Positions 26,141 to 33,587 of a stretch of 36,316 bases of DNA are shown here, piece after piece (the stretch's first letter is position 1; each line of letters begins with the position of its first letter). A model generated the notes under the pieces. The model saw nothing but the letters and a program-made list of their open reading frames with translations. It did not search any database and was not told the origin of the DNA. The stretch comes from an uncultured Verrucomicrobiota bacterium (GTDB lineage Bacteria; Verrucomicrobiota; Verrucomicrobiia; Verrucomicrobiales; Verrucomicrobiaceae): the NCBI GenBank assembly GCA_903854655.1, contig CAINXC010000611.1, positions 1 through 36,316 of the forward strand, read 5' to 3'. The position numbers were made by a program, and so were the translations under genes.

Positions 26141-26599
26141 TCAGTCCACGCTCACCTTGATCACCACCTTGAACACAGGCTCCGAGACGCCCCACTCGAC
26201 GCAAGGGGCGTGGGCGTCCTCGGGGAAGAGGATGGCAAAGTGACCGGCGCTGAGGTGCAGGGCCGTGGTGTCGGGCACCAGCTTGAAGAGCGCTGCCTCC
26301 TTCGCTTCGTTGTAGGCCATTGTTTCTTCCTGCATGGTGGCCAGCGGCGCCCAGAGGATGGTTTCACGCCCGCTGTGGATGTACTGGATGTCGATGTACT
26401 TGCGATGCGCCTCGAACTTGGCGGCGTCGACGGGCTTGGTGGCGTAGGTCTGCACCAGGGCGAAGCAATGGTCGCCATCAATGTCCTGGCGGCCCAGCGG
26501 CTGGGTGCCGTCAACGGTGCGCAGATAGGCGAAGGCTTGGGCGAAGCGCGGCGAGAGGGCTTCGTAACGGGCGGCGTTGTCGAGGGTGTCGTGAACCAT
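26141..26599 (-). CDS. YhcH/YjgK/YiaL-family protein (DUF386)
   Basis: A 152-aa cupin-like protein of the family that includes EbgC and YiaL, which are thought to help sugar or sialic-acid catabolism. Family features are the early MVHDTLDNAARYEALSPRFA, FEAHRKYIDIQYIHSGRE (metal-binding His, HRKYIDIQ core) and HLSAGHFAILFPEDAHAP. Length is normal. It precedes the sulfatase gene on the same strand by 51 bp, so it may join in breakdown of a sulfated glycan. A 24-bp sequence shared with the pheT upstream region lies 28-51 bp before its start. Confidence 0.88.
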   Translation of the reverse strand: MVHDTLDNAARYEALSPRFAQAFAYLRTVDGTQPLGRQDIDGDHCFALVQTYATKPVDAAKFEAHRKYIDIQYIHSGRETILWAPLATMQEETMAYNEAKEAALFKLVPDTTALHLSAGHFAILFPEDAHAPCVEWGVSEPVFKVVIKVSVD

Positions 26600-26626
26600 G
26601 GTGAAGCACAGTCGTAGGCGAGACCG

Positions 26627-26650
26627 GCGGCCGGCTCAACGGGGAAGTGG
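26627..26650 (-). promoter_or_regulatory. 24-bp conserved upstream sequence (copy 2)
   Basis: On the plus strand it reads GCGGCCGGCTCAACGGGGAA then GTGG, 22 of 24 identical to 16461-16484. It lies just upstream of the YhcH-family start, in the same orientation and at a similar distance as copy 1 relative to pheT. Confidence 0.35.
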
Positions 26651-26662
26651 CGGTGCCCACGA

Positions 26663-26773
26663 TTGGCCTTTACTGCCGAGGGAATCAACTTCTGCTCCCG
26701 CTGATGAAGTGACCCAACGCTCCTCCATCACCCAGGCCTACCCCTGCGTTCTTTGCGGTCAATCCTCCGTCTT
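26663..26773. repeat. About 110-bp dispersed repeat, copy 1
   Basis: The sequence from TTGGCCTTTACTGCCGAGGG through TGATGAAGTGACCCAACGCT to CTTTGCGGTCAATCC is repeated with few changes at 28951-29070. It fills the gap between the Fic 3' end and the YhcH-family start. Both copies have the same orientation relative to a minus-strand gene end. Confidence 0.75.
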
Positions 26774-27996
26774 CACAACGTCATCCCCAGCTCCACGCCC
26801 TCGGGATACAGGCGAGGGAAGTAGTAGCCCACATGCGCGACCGGGAATCCCAGGCGCAGCGGCTGTCCTGGCCCGTCGGTGACCAGCAGCCGGTCCTTGA
26901 GCAGATCGCCCATCGCCCGTCGCGCGGTTCGCTCCGGCATGCCCAGCATCCACGCGGCCTCGCTGCGGGTCACCTCGCCTTGCAGAAACACACCGCGCAG
27001 CAGGCTGCTCAGCTCCTCGGGCGCTCCGTGGCGCGCCCGCCGCAGATCGGCGAAAGCGGTGATGCGGGCCTGCATCGCATCCAGATCCAGCAGTTGCGTC
27101 ATGAACTCCACCTGGTCAATCGCCGTGGTGAGGAAGAACCGGCAGAAACCCACCAACCCCTTGTTAGACAGGTTGCCGCGGCCGTCCAAGTCGCCCTGGC
27201 GCGGCTGGTCGGCGACGGCCAGCGCGGCGCGGTAGTCATCGCTTCGGCGGGCAAGGCCGCGCGACGCCATCCACAGCCCGTGCCCTTCCGTCTTCGCCTG
27301 GATCAGGCTGGCGTGGGTGAAGAGGCGGCTCACCCGGCCGTTGCCATCCAGGAATGGATGAATCCACGCCAGCCGATGGTGCGAGGCGGCGGCGGCAACA
27401 ATGCGTTGCAAAGGGTCCATCCTGGCCGGCTTGTAGCCCTCCGCAAACCGCGCCAGGAATCGCGGCAGGCTGGCGGCCATCGGCGGCAGGTGTCGGCTCA
27501 CCTCCACCTCGCACGACCGGATTTCGCCCGGCTGCACCCAGTCCTCGCCGCCGCTGCGCGTGGCCAGGCGGCGGAACTCCTCCGGCAGCCGCTCGTAAAA
27601 CTCGCGGTGAATCCAGCACAGGAACTCGGAAGAAGCCACCTCCGTGTCCGGCGATTGCTCCAGGCGGCCTTCGATGAGCTTCTGCACCTCGATGTGCGCC
27701 CGGCTCTCCTGCTGCAGGGCTCGCTTCGCGGGCTCGGCGGCGTAGTCGTTCTGCATCGCCCTCTCAATGTCGATCGGGTGTGTGTTGTGGCCCTCGATCA
27801 GGTTCGAGTAGTAGCTGTTCATGGCCCGCAGGAGCTCCATCACGCTGCGCCGCGTCACCGGATGCAAAGCCCCGCCCAGCCGTGCCGACTTGGCCAGCAG
27901 TTCAGCCGCCAGCTCCTTCAACCCGCCGCTGCGGTCCACCGGCAACAGCGGCTCCATGGCTGCCGGGTTGTCGTAAAGCTCGCGGATGGGGGACAT
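26773..27996 (-). CDS. Fic-domain AMP transferase with C-terminal DNA-binding-like domain
   Basis: A 407-aa Fic protein; these usually transfer AMP from ATP onto target proteins. The start at 27996 (MSPIRELYDNPAAM) is preferred, since a longer frame to 28098 would run through the direct-repeat candidate operator. YYSNLIEGHNT (Ser64 to Gly69) is the SxxxEG autoinhibitory motif, placed N-terminal to the Fic core (class II). The catalytic loop is HPFLDGNGRVSR (213-224), fully canonical. The C-terminus (GEVTRSEAAWMLGMPERTAR) looks like a winged helix, as in Fic proteins that autoregulate. The target is unknown. Its stop lies at the edge of the 110-bp repeat. Confidence 0.93.
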   Translation of the reverse strand: MSPIRELYDNPAAMEPLLPVDRSGGLKELAAELLAKSARLGGALHPVTRRSVMELLRAMNSYYSNLIEGHNTHPIDIERAMQNDYAAEPAKRALQQESRAHIEVQKLIEGRLEQSPDTEVASSEFLCWIHREFYERLPEEFRRLATRSGGEDWVQPGEIRSCEVEVSRHLPPMAASLPRFLARFAEGYKPARMDPLQRIVAAAASHHRLAWIHPFLDGNGRVSRLFTHASLIQAKTEGHGLWMASRGLARRSDDYRAALAVADQPRQGDLDGRGNLSNKGLVGFCRFFLTTAIDQVEFMTQLLDLDAMQARITAFADLRRARHGAPEELSSLLRGVFLQGEVTRSEAAWMLGMPERTARRAMGDLLKDRLLVTDGPGQPLRLGFPVAHVGYYFPRLYPEGVELGMTL

Positions 27997-28039
27997 GGTG
28001 TGGATAGAAACTTCGTCCTGAAACTGATTTTGTCCACTC

Positions 28040-28062
28040 GTTTGGCCGGTCAGATGGCCGCC
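28040..28062. promoter_or_regulatory. Direct repeat A upstream of fic, possible operator
   Basis: The core TTTGGCCGGT, then 4 variable bases, then TGGCCGCC. The same arrangement recurs at 28111-28133, 71 bp away and in the same orientation. Both lie upstream of the fic start at 27996. A Fic protein with a winged-helix tail could bind here, but that is inference. Confidence 0.45.
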
Positions 28063-28110
28063 ACCATTGCCGGTGTTTTTTCCTTGGTAAAGGCACAATA
28101 TTGACGGTCA

Positions 28111-28133
28111 TTTTGGCCGGTTGTTTGGCCGCC
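28111..28133. promoter_or_regulatory. Direct repeat B upstream of fic, possible operator
   Basis: TTTGGCCGGT, 4 bases, TGGCCGCC, matching repeat A at the 18 core positions. The even 71-bp separation (close to seven helical turns) would suit cooperative binding or looping. The stretch between them, including TTGACGG, may hold a promoter. Confidence 0.45.
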
Positions 28134-28188
28134 CCGTTGTCCGGTGCACGCGGCCACGCTGACCGCATGGATCCGTCAAACGGACCAA

Positions 28189-28284
28189 GACGGCGGGACG
28201 CCGTCTCTCCTTGGATCGCGGGCGCCTCCATGTTTAGTGTACGGAACTGCCCACGATCCAAGGAGTGACCGGCGTCCCGCCGTC
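28189..28284. repeat. 96-bp near-perfect inverted repeat, MITE/REP-like
   Basis: The left arm (28189-28223) begins GACGGCGGGACGCCG and the right arm (28249-28284) ends CGGCGTCCCGCCGTC. About 33 of 36 positions pair, leaving a 25-nt loop. The right flank CATTGCGAAGCAGACC resembles short palindromic repeats dispersed in many bacterial genomes. It lies in the 378-bp gap between fic and the DUF6714-like gene, which otherwise holds only the two direct repeats. No gene is seen in it. Confidence 0.75.
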
Positions 28285-28374
28285 ATTGCGAAGCAGACCG
28301 CGCAGTGAAGCGACCGGTGGTATGATGTTCCCCACGCACCACAGCCGCCCTCCTTGCCGTTGATTCTTGCCCCT

Positions 28375-28932
28375 TCACTCCGGCTGGACCCAGTACTCAT
28401 CGAGAGCCCGGACGATGTGAGGCCGGTCAAACTCATGGTCGGGATCGTCCAGGATGTGCAGAAGAAAAAGCCGCACGGCGATTCGCTGGTCGCGCGACAG
28501 CAGGCTGAATCGCTCTTCCCCATAAACCAGTCCTTCGGCAAGGCAGAAGGCCATTCCAAAGCCATACTCGCCCTTCAAGTCGCAGATCAGGAAAGCGGGC
28601 AGATGGAATCTCATGCCTTCCGCATCGAAGAAGCTCAGGCTGCTGTTGCAACGAATGAGCGCTTCGGTTGTGATGTTCCGCCAGTCCTCTTTTTCATCCT
28701 CGGCGCGAAGAGCAGCGCAGGCCGCCTCATCCTCGTAATCATCCAATCCCTGGCCTTCGTAGAGCCCCACACCACCATCCAGTCGCACCCCTGCGAACGC
28801 CGCCTCGATCACCGCACAAAGCTCCAGCGCCTCCTGGCCGCGCTCATAGGCCGCCCGCGCCTTGGCCAGCGTCTCGGCCTCGTAGCCGTTGCGCTTCATC
28901 TCCTCGATCTCGGCTAGGGTGGGTGGTTTCAT
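28375..28932 (-). CDS. DUF6714-like hypothetical protein
   Basis: A soluble 185-aa protein. Recognisable features are an acidic N-terminal half (GLDDYEDEAACAALRAEDEK) and the conserved-looking core LSFFDAEGMRFHLPAFLICD, followed by SLLSRDQRIAVRLFLLHI. The FFDAEGMRFHLPAF core matches what I know of DUF6714, a family without an assigned function that is found in Verrucomicrobia and Planctomycetes. It lies between the palindromic element (28189-28284) and repeat copy 2, on the same strand as fic and the permease gene, with no close operon spacing. Confidence 0.65.
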   Translation of the reverse strand: MKPPTLAEIEEMKRNGYEAETLAKARAAYERGQEALELCAVIEAAFAGVRLDGGVGLYEGQGLDDYEDEAACAALRAEDEKEDWRNITTEALIRCNSSLSFFDAEGMRFHLPAFLICDLKGEYGFGMAFCLAEGLVYGEERFSLLSRDQRIAVRLFLLHILDDPDHEFDRPHIVRALDEYWVQPE

Positions 28933-28950
28933 TGGCGGTTCAATGGTATC

Positions 28951-29070
28951 TTGGCCTTCATTGCCGAGGAATCAACTTTTGCTCCCAGTTGATGAAGTGA
29001 CCCAACGCTCTTCCATCACCCAGGCCCGCCTCTGCGATCTCTGCGTTCCTTGCGGTCAATCCTCAGTCTT
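28951..29070. repeat. About 110-bp dispersed repeat, copy 2
   Basis: It matches 26663-26773 nearly throughout (GATGAAGTGACCCAACGCTC and TTGCGGTCAATCCTC are shared exactly or almost so). It has an extra CTCTGCGATCTCTGCGTTCC-type segment toward its right end. The permease stop codon falls inside it, so the C-terminal GTEKTED of that protein is repeat-encoded. Confidence 0.75.
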
Positions 29071-30621
29071 TTCAGTTCCACCCCACGCCCCCACCGCCCA
29101 CAGCAGCGCTGCCGCCACCGCATACACCACGGCGAAATCCGGCGCTGCGGTGAGCCAGGCGAACTTGCCTTCCACTCCGCTGGGGGTGATCTGGTAGGCG
29201 TGGATCAGGCCCACGGCACTGAGGGCGGCGGCGGCGAGCATCCAGGCGGCGGCCTTCTTGAACTGGCGGTCGATCACAAAAGCCATCACGGCGGCGTAGA
29301 GGATGGAGGTGAGCAGGAAGCCCTGGCTCAGGGCGATCACGCCGCGAATGTGCAGGGCGTCGCCAAAGTGGTCCACCGTGTCTAACAAGGACTTGCCGGA
29401 AACACGCAGCGTCGCTTCAATTTGCACCAGCAGCCAGCTCGCGAGCGCGGGCACCAATCCCACGCCGACGGCCAGGGCGTGCTGCGGCGGGCTGGCCTGG
29501 AAGGCCTGCGCGGTGATCACCAGCCCGATCCACAGCAGGATGCCGAGCGTGACCTCCAGCGGCACCAGATTGAGCACCTGCCCCACCGCGCCGAGCAGGG
29601 CGATGGCGCAGATGAGCAGGCCGTTCAGAGACGAGTAGCCCCAGCGCGCTCCCATCGCCTTCCAGCCGGGGTGGCCGATGTACAGGGTGGTGGCGAAGGG
29701 GCTGCCAAAGCAGGCGGCGACGATGCTGCCCAGGCCGGTGGCCAGCAGCGTGGGGCGCGTGGGGTACTTGTCGCCCGCCGCCTCCGCGCTTTCCAGGCAC
29801 TGGAGCGAGCCGATGATGTTGAACAAGCCCATGGGCACGATCACGGCGAGGTAATTCCAGCCCAGCTTGGAAAAGAGAAAACCGAACAGCTCGCCGCCCG
29901 ACCACTGCGGGGCGTGCAGGCCCAGGGCCGCCACTTCGGCCACCGGTGCTTGCGGCGCGAGGCCGGCCTTGCGCAGCACCCAGGCCAGGATTGTGCCCAG
30001 CACCACCGCCGCGAAACCCGCCGGCAGGCCCAGCGGCAGCTTCAGTTTGGCGGCGTAGCACACAATGATCATGAGCATGGGCAGCAGCCCCAGGGACGGT
30101 GTCTCAAAGATCTGAAACACGTAGCCCATGGCGATGAAGGTGATGGCGATGCCCGCGAGCGAGGACAGCAGCGCGGCCCGTGGTGCGTGACGCCGCAGCG
30201 CGTCGCCGACGAAGGCGCCGATCATTTCCATCACGCCGCTGGCGAAGCAGGCCAGCAGGCCCGCCTTCCACGCCAACGTGGCGTCGTGCGTCTGCCGGTA
30301 CACCGGCGCCATGATGAAGACCATGTAGGCGAACAGGCTCACGGTGTTGATGCCGTAAGGCATGGCCGTGACATCTTCGCGACCCTCCCTTTTTGCCAGC
30401 TTCCACGCCTGCCAGGCAAAGAACAGGTTGCCCGCCAGAATCGACAACGCCGCCCCCGGCAGAATCTTCGCCGTCACCTCCGCCGCGCTGATGCCGCAGA
30501 GGAAGGGGCACATGGTGAAGATGAGCAGCAGTTGCAAAAGGTTGTCGATGAACAAGCCGAAGAAGCCGTCCATGTCGCCTTTGGTGAAGCGGAGGAGGGA
30601 AGGGGAGGAGATTGCGGACAT
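29056..30621 (-). CDS. NCS2-like (xanthine/uracil-type) permease
   Basis: An integral membrane transporter (521 aa) with about 12-14 hydrophobic segments. The start at 30621 is an ATG; an in-frame TTG 36 bp further upstream is less likely. Features resembling the nucleobase:cation symporter-2 fold are FFGLFIDNLLQLLLIFTM near the N-terminus, REDVTAMPYGINTVSLFAY, VPMGLFNIIGSLQCLESAEA and FGSPFATTLYIGHPGWKAMG. The family carries purines, pyrimidines or related anions with protons; the substrate is not readable and the match to classical NCS2 is distant. The last residues (GTEKTED) arise from the dispersed repeat at 28951-29070. Divergent from the DUF433 gene. Confidence 0.8.
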   Translation of the reverse strand: MSAISSPSLLRFTKGDMDGFFGLFIDNLLQLLLIFTMCPFLCGISAAEVTAKILPGAALSILAGNLFFAWQAWKLAKREGREDVTAMPYGINTVSLFAYMVFIMAPVYRQTHDATLAWKAGLLACFASGVMEMIGAFVGDALRRHAPRAALLSSLAGIAITFIAMGYVFQIFETPSLGLLPMLMIIVCYAAKLKLPLGLPAGFAAVVLGTILAWVLRKAGLAPQAPVAEVAALGLHAPQWSGGELFGFLFSKLGWNYLAVIVPMGLFNIIGSLQCLESAEAAGDKYPTRPTLLATGLGSIVAACFGSPFATTLYIGHPGWKAMGARWGYSSLNGLLICAIALLGAVGQVLNLVPLEVTLGILLWIGLVITAQAFQASPPQHALAVGVGLVPALASWLLVQIEATLRVSGKSLLDTVDHFGDALHIRGVIALSQGFLLTSILYAAVMAFVIDRQFKKAAAWMLAAAALSAVGLIHAYQITPSGVEGKFAWLTAAPDFAVVYAVAAALLWAVGAWGGTEKTED

Positions 30622-30697
30622 GGGGGAGGATACAAGACGGTAAGAGGCGAGATTCAAGCCGCTTTACCTGGGCCCCGCCATCGGCTATCGTCCACCC

Positions 30698-30916
30698 GTG
30701 CTCGACCGAATCACATTCAACCCAAACCAATGCGGAGGCCGCCCGTGCATCCGTGGCATGCGCATGCGGGTGAAGGATGTGCTTGATCTTCTTGCCGCAG
30801 GGGTTCCGGAGGCGGAAATCCTCGAAGACTATCCCTGCTTGGAGGCTGAGGACATTGGCGCCTGCCTCGAATATGCGGCCGCTGAAGCGGACCACCCGGT
30901 TCTCGTCGCCCGCTAG
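30698..30916 (+). CDS. DUF433 (VapB50-like) antitoxin
   Basis: A 72-aa DUF433 protein: MLDRITFNPNQCGGRPCIRG, MRVKDVLDLLAAGVPEAEIL, EDYPCLEAEDIGACLEYAAA. These small helix-turn-helix-like proteins pair with DUF5615 PIN-like toxins in type II toxin-antitoxin loci. A toxin-like frame starts 3 bp downstream but is broken (see 30920-31050), so this antitoxin is an orphan. It looks intact over its full usual length. Confidence 0.88.
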   Translation: MLDRITFNPNQCGGRPCIRGMRMRVKDVLDLLAAGVPEAEILEDYPCLEAEDIGACLEYAAAEADHPVLVAR

Positions 30917-30919
30917 GCC

Positions 30920-31050
30920 ATGCGCTTCGTTGTCGATGCCCAGCTGCCTCCCGCGCTGGCGCGGCTGCTCACCGAGCATGGCCACCATGCCGAGCACCTG
31001 GCCGATATTGGGCATCCGCGATGCGGATGACTCACCGATCTCAACCGATG
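30920..31050 (+). pseudogene. Broken DUF5615 PIN-like toxin
   Basis: The frame MRFVVDAQLPPALARLLTEH GHHAEHLADIG is the usual start of DUF5615 toxins, including the first active-site Asp. One extra G in the GGG run near 31010 throws it out of frame and it stops at 31030. The next frame continues with the family's IRDADDSPI and then loses similarity before 31050, where the DUF4062 gene's 3' end begins. About two thirds of the toxin is missing, so it is both frameshifted and truncated. A sequencing error could explain the shift but not the missing C-terminus. Confidence 0.8.
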
Positions 31051-31068
31051 TGAATTTCACCTATTTGG

Positions 31069-32136
31069 CTATGAGTCGCTTCCTATTTTCCAAGTGAAGT
31101 TATCCGGTGTGTTAAGTTGTAACTCGAGCTGAATTTTGAGCTCGTATGGTTTGAGGTAACCAATTGGCTGCATATACACCAAAAGCGTGATGATTTGATT
31201 CAAAGGCCGATTGAGCGCTTCAAGCGCATTATCGTCTACCGTCACTCTAAATGCAGTGGGACCAGTCACAGTGACATTTTCCATTGTCGCACCACTTCTT
31301 GCGGCAAACCGACATTTCAGCGACAGCGGTTGATCATAGATGCCTTCAATTACCGCACGACAGTTGCGAGGAGCGAACCCAACAGACAAAGTGCCAAGAA
31401 GTGCTGCATCAATCCAGATTTGACTTTGCAATTTATAACTTGTATTTCCTGGGGCATTTTCTTGCCTCATTAGGCTCACCCATGCTCGATCAACATCGAA
31501 GCCGACATCGGGCAGTTTGCTTGGCGAGAGGCTTTCAATTTGCGTCCTCAGAGAGGCATTCTCCAGACTCAGCCTAGCCATCTCATTGGTCACTGCCGGT
31601 GAGAGTGCCTGGTCTGCTCGCACCCACCCCACAAGATTATCTCTTCTTGCAAGCGCGGCTAATGACTCGCTAACAGCGATTTTGATGTCCTTCGTGTCTT
31701 CCCAAAAACGCACCATCCTGCTCGTGACCATGTCACGAAATGCCGCCAGCTCCTTTTGACACTTCATCTCCAGGATCGCGACGCCTTTTCCGCTGGCAAC
31801 TCTTGCTTCCAAAGCCTTCTGATCAGTCACACAGGCAAACAACGGTTTGTCTTTGGAGAGCGCGTACTCGTATTCCAGATGGGTGTAGCTCTTGCCGGAC
31901 TTGGGGTCGACACTGCCGTACCGGCCACCGAGGATCAGCATGTAGATGTCGCATTCGTTGATCCACTGCTTGATGACTGCCATCTGGGACTCATCGCCTG
32001 CGGTGAAAAGCTCCATCCCGGCGGGGATGTGGCCTGCCGTGAGGATGGCCTCGACCGCTGCTTGGCGTTCTTCTTTGAGATCCTCATAGGTGGACGAGAC
32101 GAAGACCTGGAGTTTCTTGGGGGTGAAGTCGGCCAT
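31069..32136 (-). CDS. DUF4062 (TIR-like) domain protein
   Basis: A 355-aa protein whose start at 32136 gives MADFTPKKLQVFVSSTYEDL. Residues 8-95 are a DUF4062 domain (VFVSSTYEDLKEERQAAVEA, ILGGRYGSVDPKSGKSYTHL, EYEYAL), a TIR-like alpha/beta fold often found at the N-terminus of signalling or defence proteins. A short coiled coil (LENASLRTQIESL, near 210-225) links to a beta-rich C-terminal domain I do not recognise. Composition is less GC-rich than the flanks. It is convergent with the broken toxin gene and covers its lost 3' part. Partner genes are not evident. Confidence 0.82.
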   Translation of the reverse strand: MADFTPKKLQVFVSSTYEDLKEERQAAVEAILTAGHIPAGMELFTAGDESQMAVIKQWINECDIYMLILGGRYGSVDPKSGKSYTHLEYEYALSKDKPLFACVTDQKALEARVASGKGVAILEMKCQKELAAFRDMVTSRMVRFWEDTKDIKIAVSESLAALARRDNLVGWVRADQALSPAVTNEMARLSLENASLRTQIESLSPSKLPDVGFDVDRAWVSLMRQENAPGNTSYKLQSQIWIDAALLGTLSVGFAPRNCRAVIEGIYDQPLSLKCRFAARSGATMENVTVTGPTAFRVTVDDNALEALNRPLNQIITLLVYMQPIGYLKPYELKIQLELQLNTPDNFTWKIGSDS

Positions 32137-32217
32137 GAGCGGGCTTGATAAAATATTTCCTCGGCAACGCAAGCAGTCGTCTTGACTCCGCGTCGTCCAG
32201 AATGTGCTGCCAGCGGA

Positions 32218-33111
32218 TCAATTTGCGGCGCGTTGCCGGGCGGCGGCATCCGCTTCCGCAGACCGGCGCTGGGCGGCTGCTTCGGCCTCGGCCTGCCAAG
32301 CTTGATGCTGCCTGTCAACGGCGGCCTTTTCGCGCTCACGATTGCGTGCCTGCTCATCGAGTTCCTCACGCTCACGTCGGCCAAAGCTCAAGTTCGAACC
32401 CACGCTGCTGCTGGGGGCGCTGTAGCTGCCTGATCCCGAGGTTGCCCAAAGGGCCAGCCCGAGAACCGCCAAGCCGGCAAGCATCTGATTGTTAAACTCA
32501 CCGTTCGCCCGCGGCCCCAGCCTCCCGCCTTTCAGGGAACGCGAGACCACGGCCCGCAGAGCCTTGTCCAGCGTTCGTGCCGTCGCCAGGTCGCCGACCT
32601 TCTGATAGGATTGAACGGCGGCGTCAACGGCTTTCACCACCTCGGTGAGCTTGTCCCTCGCATCGGTCACGTAGTGGGCGGAGTCGGCGCGGATCTTCTG
32701 GGCCTCGCGCAACGCATTATTGTGGCCGGTGGGATCGGTGTGGCCGAAGACGTTGCGCCTGAGGCAGGAGGCTGCGTAGGCTTCTTTGTCGCGTGCCCGT
32801 GACTCAGCCTCCACCGTGCCATTCTTCGCGGTGTCCACAACGATTTCGCTGTAGAACAGGCTGTGAATCAGAGCCGTCAGCCGCTCCGTGGCCGCCTTCG
32901 CCTCGCCCTGCTGCGTCGCGGCCAGCTCGGTAAGCGCCGCCGCCGCCGCGACGGCATTGTTCACGGAGGGATCGTTCAGGGGTTGCAGACATTTGGACAC
33001 TTCGGTTTCCGGCAGCGAGTGGTCCTCCCCGTCTGCCGTCTGCCCCTGGGCGAAGGGCTGAACCATCAGCAGCGCAGCGCACAGAAGGCATGGGGTGAAT
33101 ACTCGTTTCAT
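32218..33111 (-). CDS. Exported hypothetical protein with TM segment and coiled-coil tail
   Basis: About 297 aa from the ATG at 33111 (a second ATG lies 9 bp upstream). The signal peptide is MKRVFTPCLLCAALLMVQPF, cut near AQGQ. The middle is helical and rich in Ala, Glu and Lys (ATERLTALIHSLFYSEIVVD, DKLTEVVKAVDAAVQSYQKV). A membrane span follows (MLAGLAVLGLALWATSGSG, about 215-233), then a serine/glycine linker and a charged coiled coil (REREELDEQARNREREKAAV). The topology suggests a periplasmic helical domain with a cytosolic coiled coil, or the reverse. No family recognised. Same strand as the DUF4062 gene, with an 81-bp gap. Confidence 0.7.
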   Translation of the reverse strand: MKRVFTPCLLCAALLMVQPFAQGQTADGEDHSLPETEVSKCLQPLNDPSVNNAVAAAAALTELAATQQGEAKAATERLTALIHSLFYSEIVVDTAKNGTVEAESRARDKEAYAASCLRRNVFGHTDPTGHNNALREAQKIRADSAHYVTDARDKLTEVVKAVDAAVQSYQKVGDLATARTLDKALRAVVSRSLKGGRLGPRANGEFNNQMLAGLAVLGLALWATSGSGSYSAPSSSVGSNLSFGRREREELDEQARNREREKAAVDRQHQAWQAEAEAAAQRRSAEADAAARQRAAN

Positions 33112-33587
33112 AGAATTCAAGCATGGAAAACGAACTGCCGCAGCGGAACAGGCAGGCGCTCTGCCTGCCTGTTGCTCTCAGGATTCTTGAGTAGCATTGC
33201 CCAAACGGGCGTCAAGCCCTTTCCTTGGCAGGATCCCTAGTGCAAGGGGCGCGAAGCTTGGCATTGATAGGTTCGACGGTGCTTCTCCCCGGTGCAGACG
33301 ATTGGTCGTCATCTCCGCAGCATGGCAACGGGAGCGATTAGGGCTTGGCGGAATCAAGGGCGAGGCTCCTCCGAGTCTGGGAAGAGACTTGGGCGGAACG
33401 CAGCACCTTGCCTCCGCGTGAACGCGGTACACCAGCCGCGACATTGAAGCGCCGGGCACCGCGATCTTGGGGGACTTCGCGGGCTGGGGTTGTTAGCACC
33501 CGTGCCTCCGCCGACGAGCCGCATGTGCCAGGGCACGGCTCAATCACAAGCCGTGATACAGGCATTATGCCCGTCCCGTCCGGGGCC
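33112..33587. other. 476-bp intergenic region rich in short palindromes
   Basis: I see no credible gene. It contains the REP-like element at 33410-33439 and a hairpin CACGGCT/AGCCGTG (33534-33540 with 33549-33555). Arginine- and proline-rich readings on both strands resemble translated repeat rather than protein. Confidence 0.5.
33410..33439. repeat. REP-like palindrome, copy 1 (CGCG stem)
   Basis: GCCTCCGCGTGAACGCGG followed by TACACCAGCCGC. Palindromic core CCGCG-TGAA-CGCGG. It shares the frame CCTCCG, stem, CGGTACNCCANCCGC with three other copies, and its right flank GACATTGAAGCGC also matches the copy at 35656 (GATATTGACGCGC). Confidence 0.75.

Noticed and set aside
26833-28104. Long plus-strand open frame opposite fic
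   Set aside because: Shadow of the Fic gene, which has a canonical catalytic loop.
33112-33587. Arginine/proline-rich frames as genes
   Set aside because: They translate palindromic repeat sequence and lack protein-like composition.
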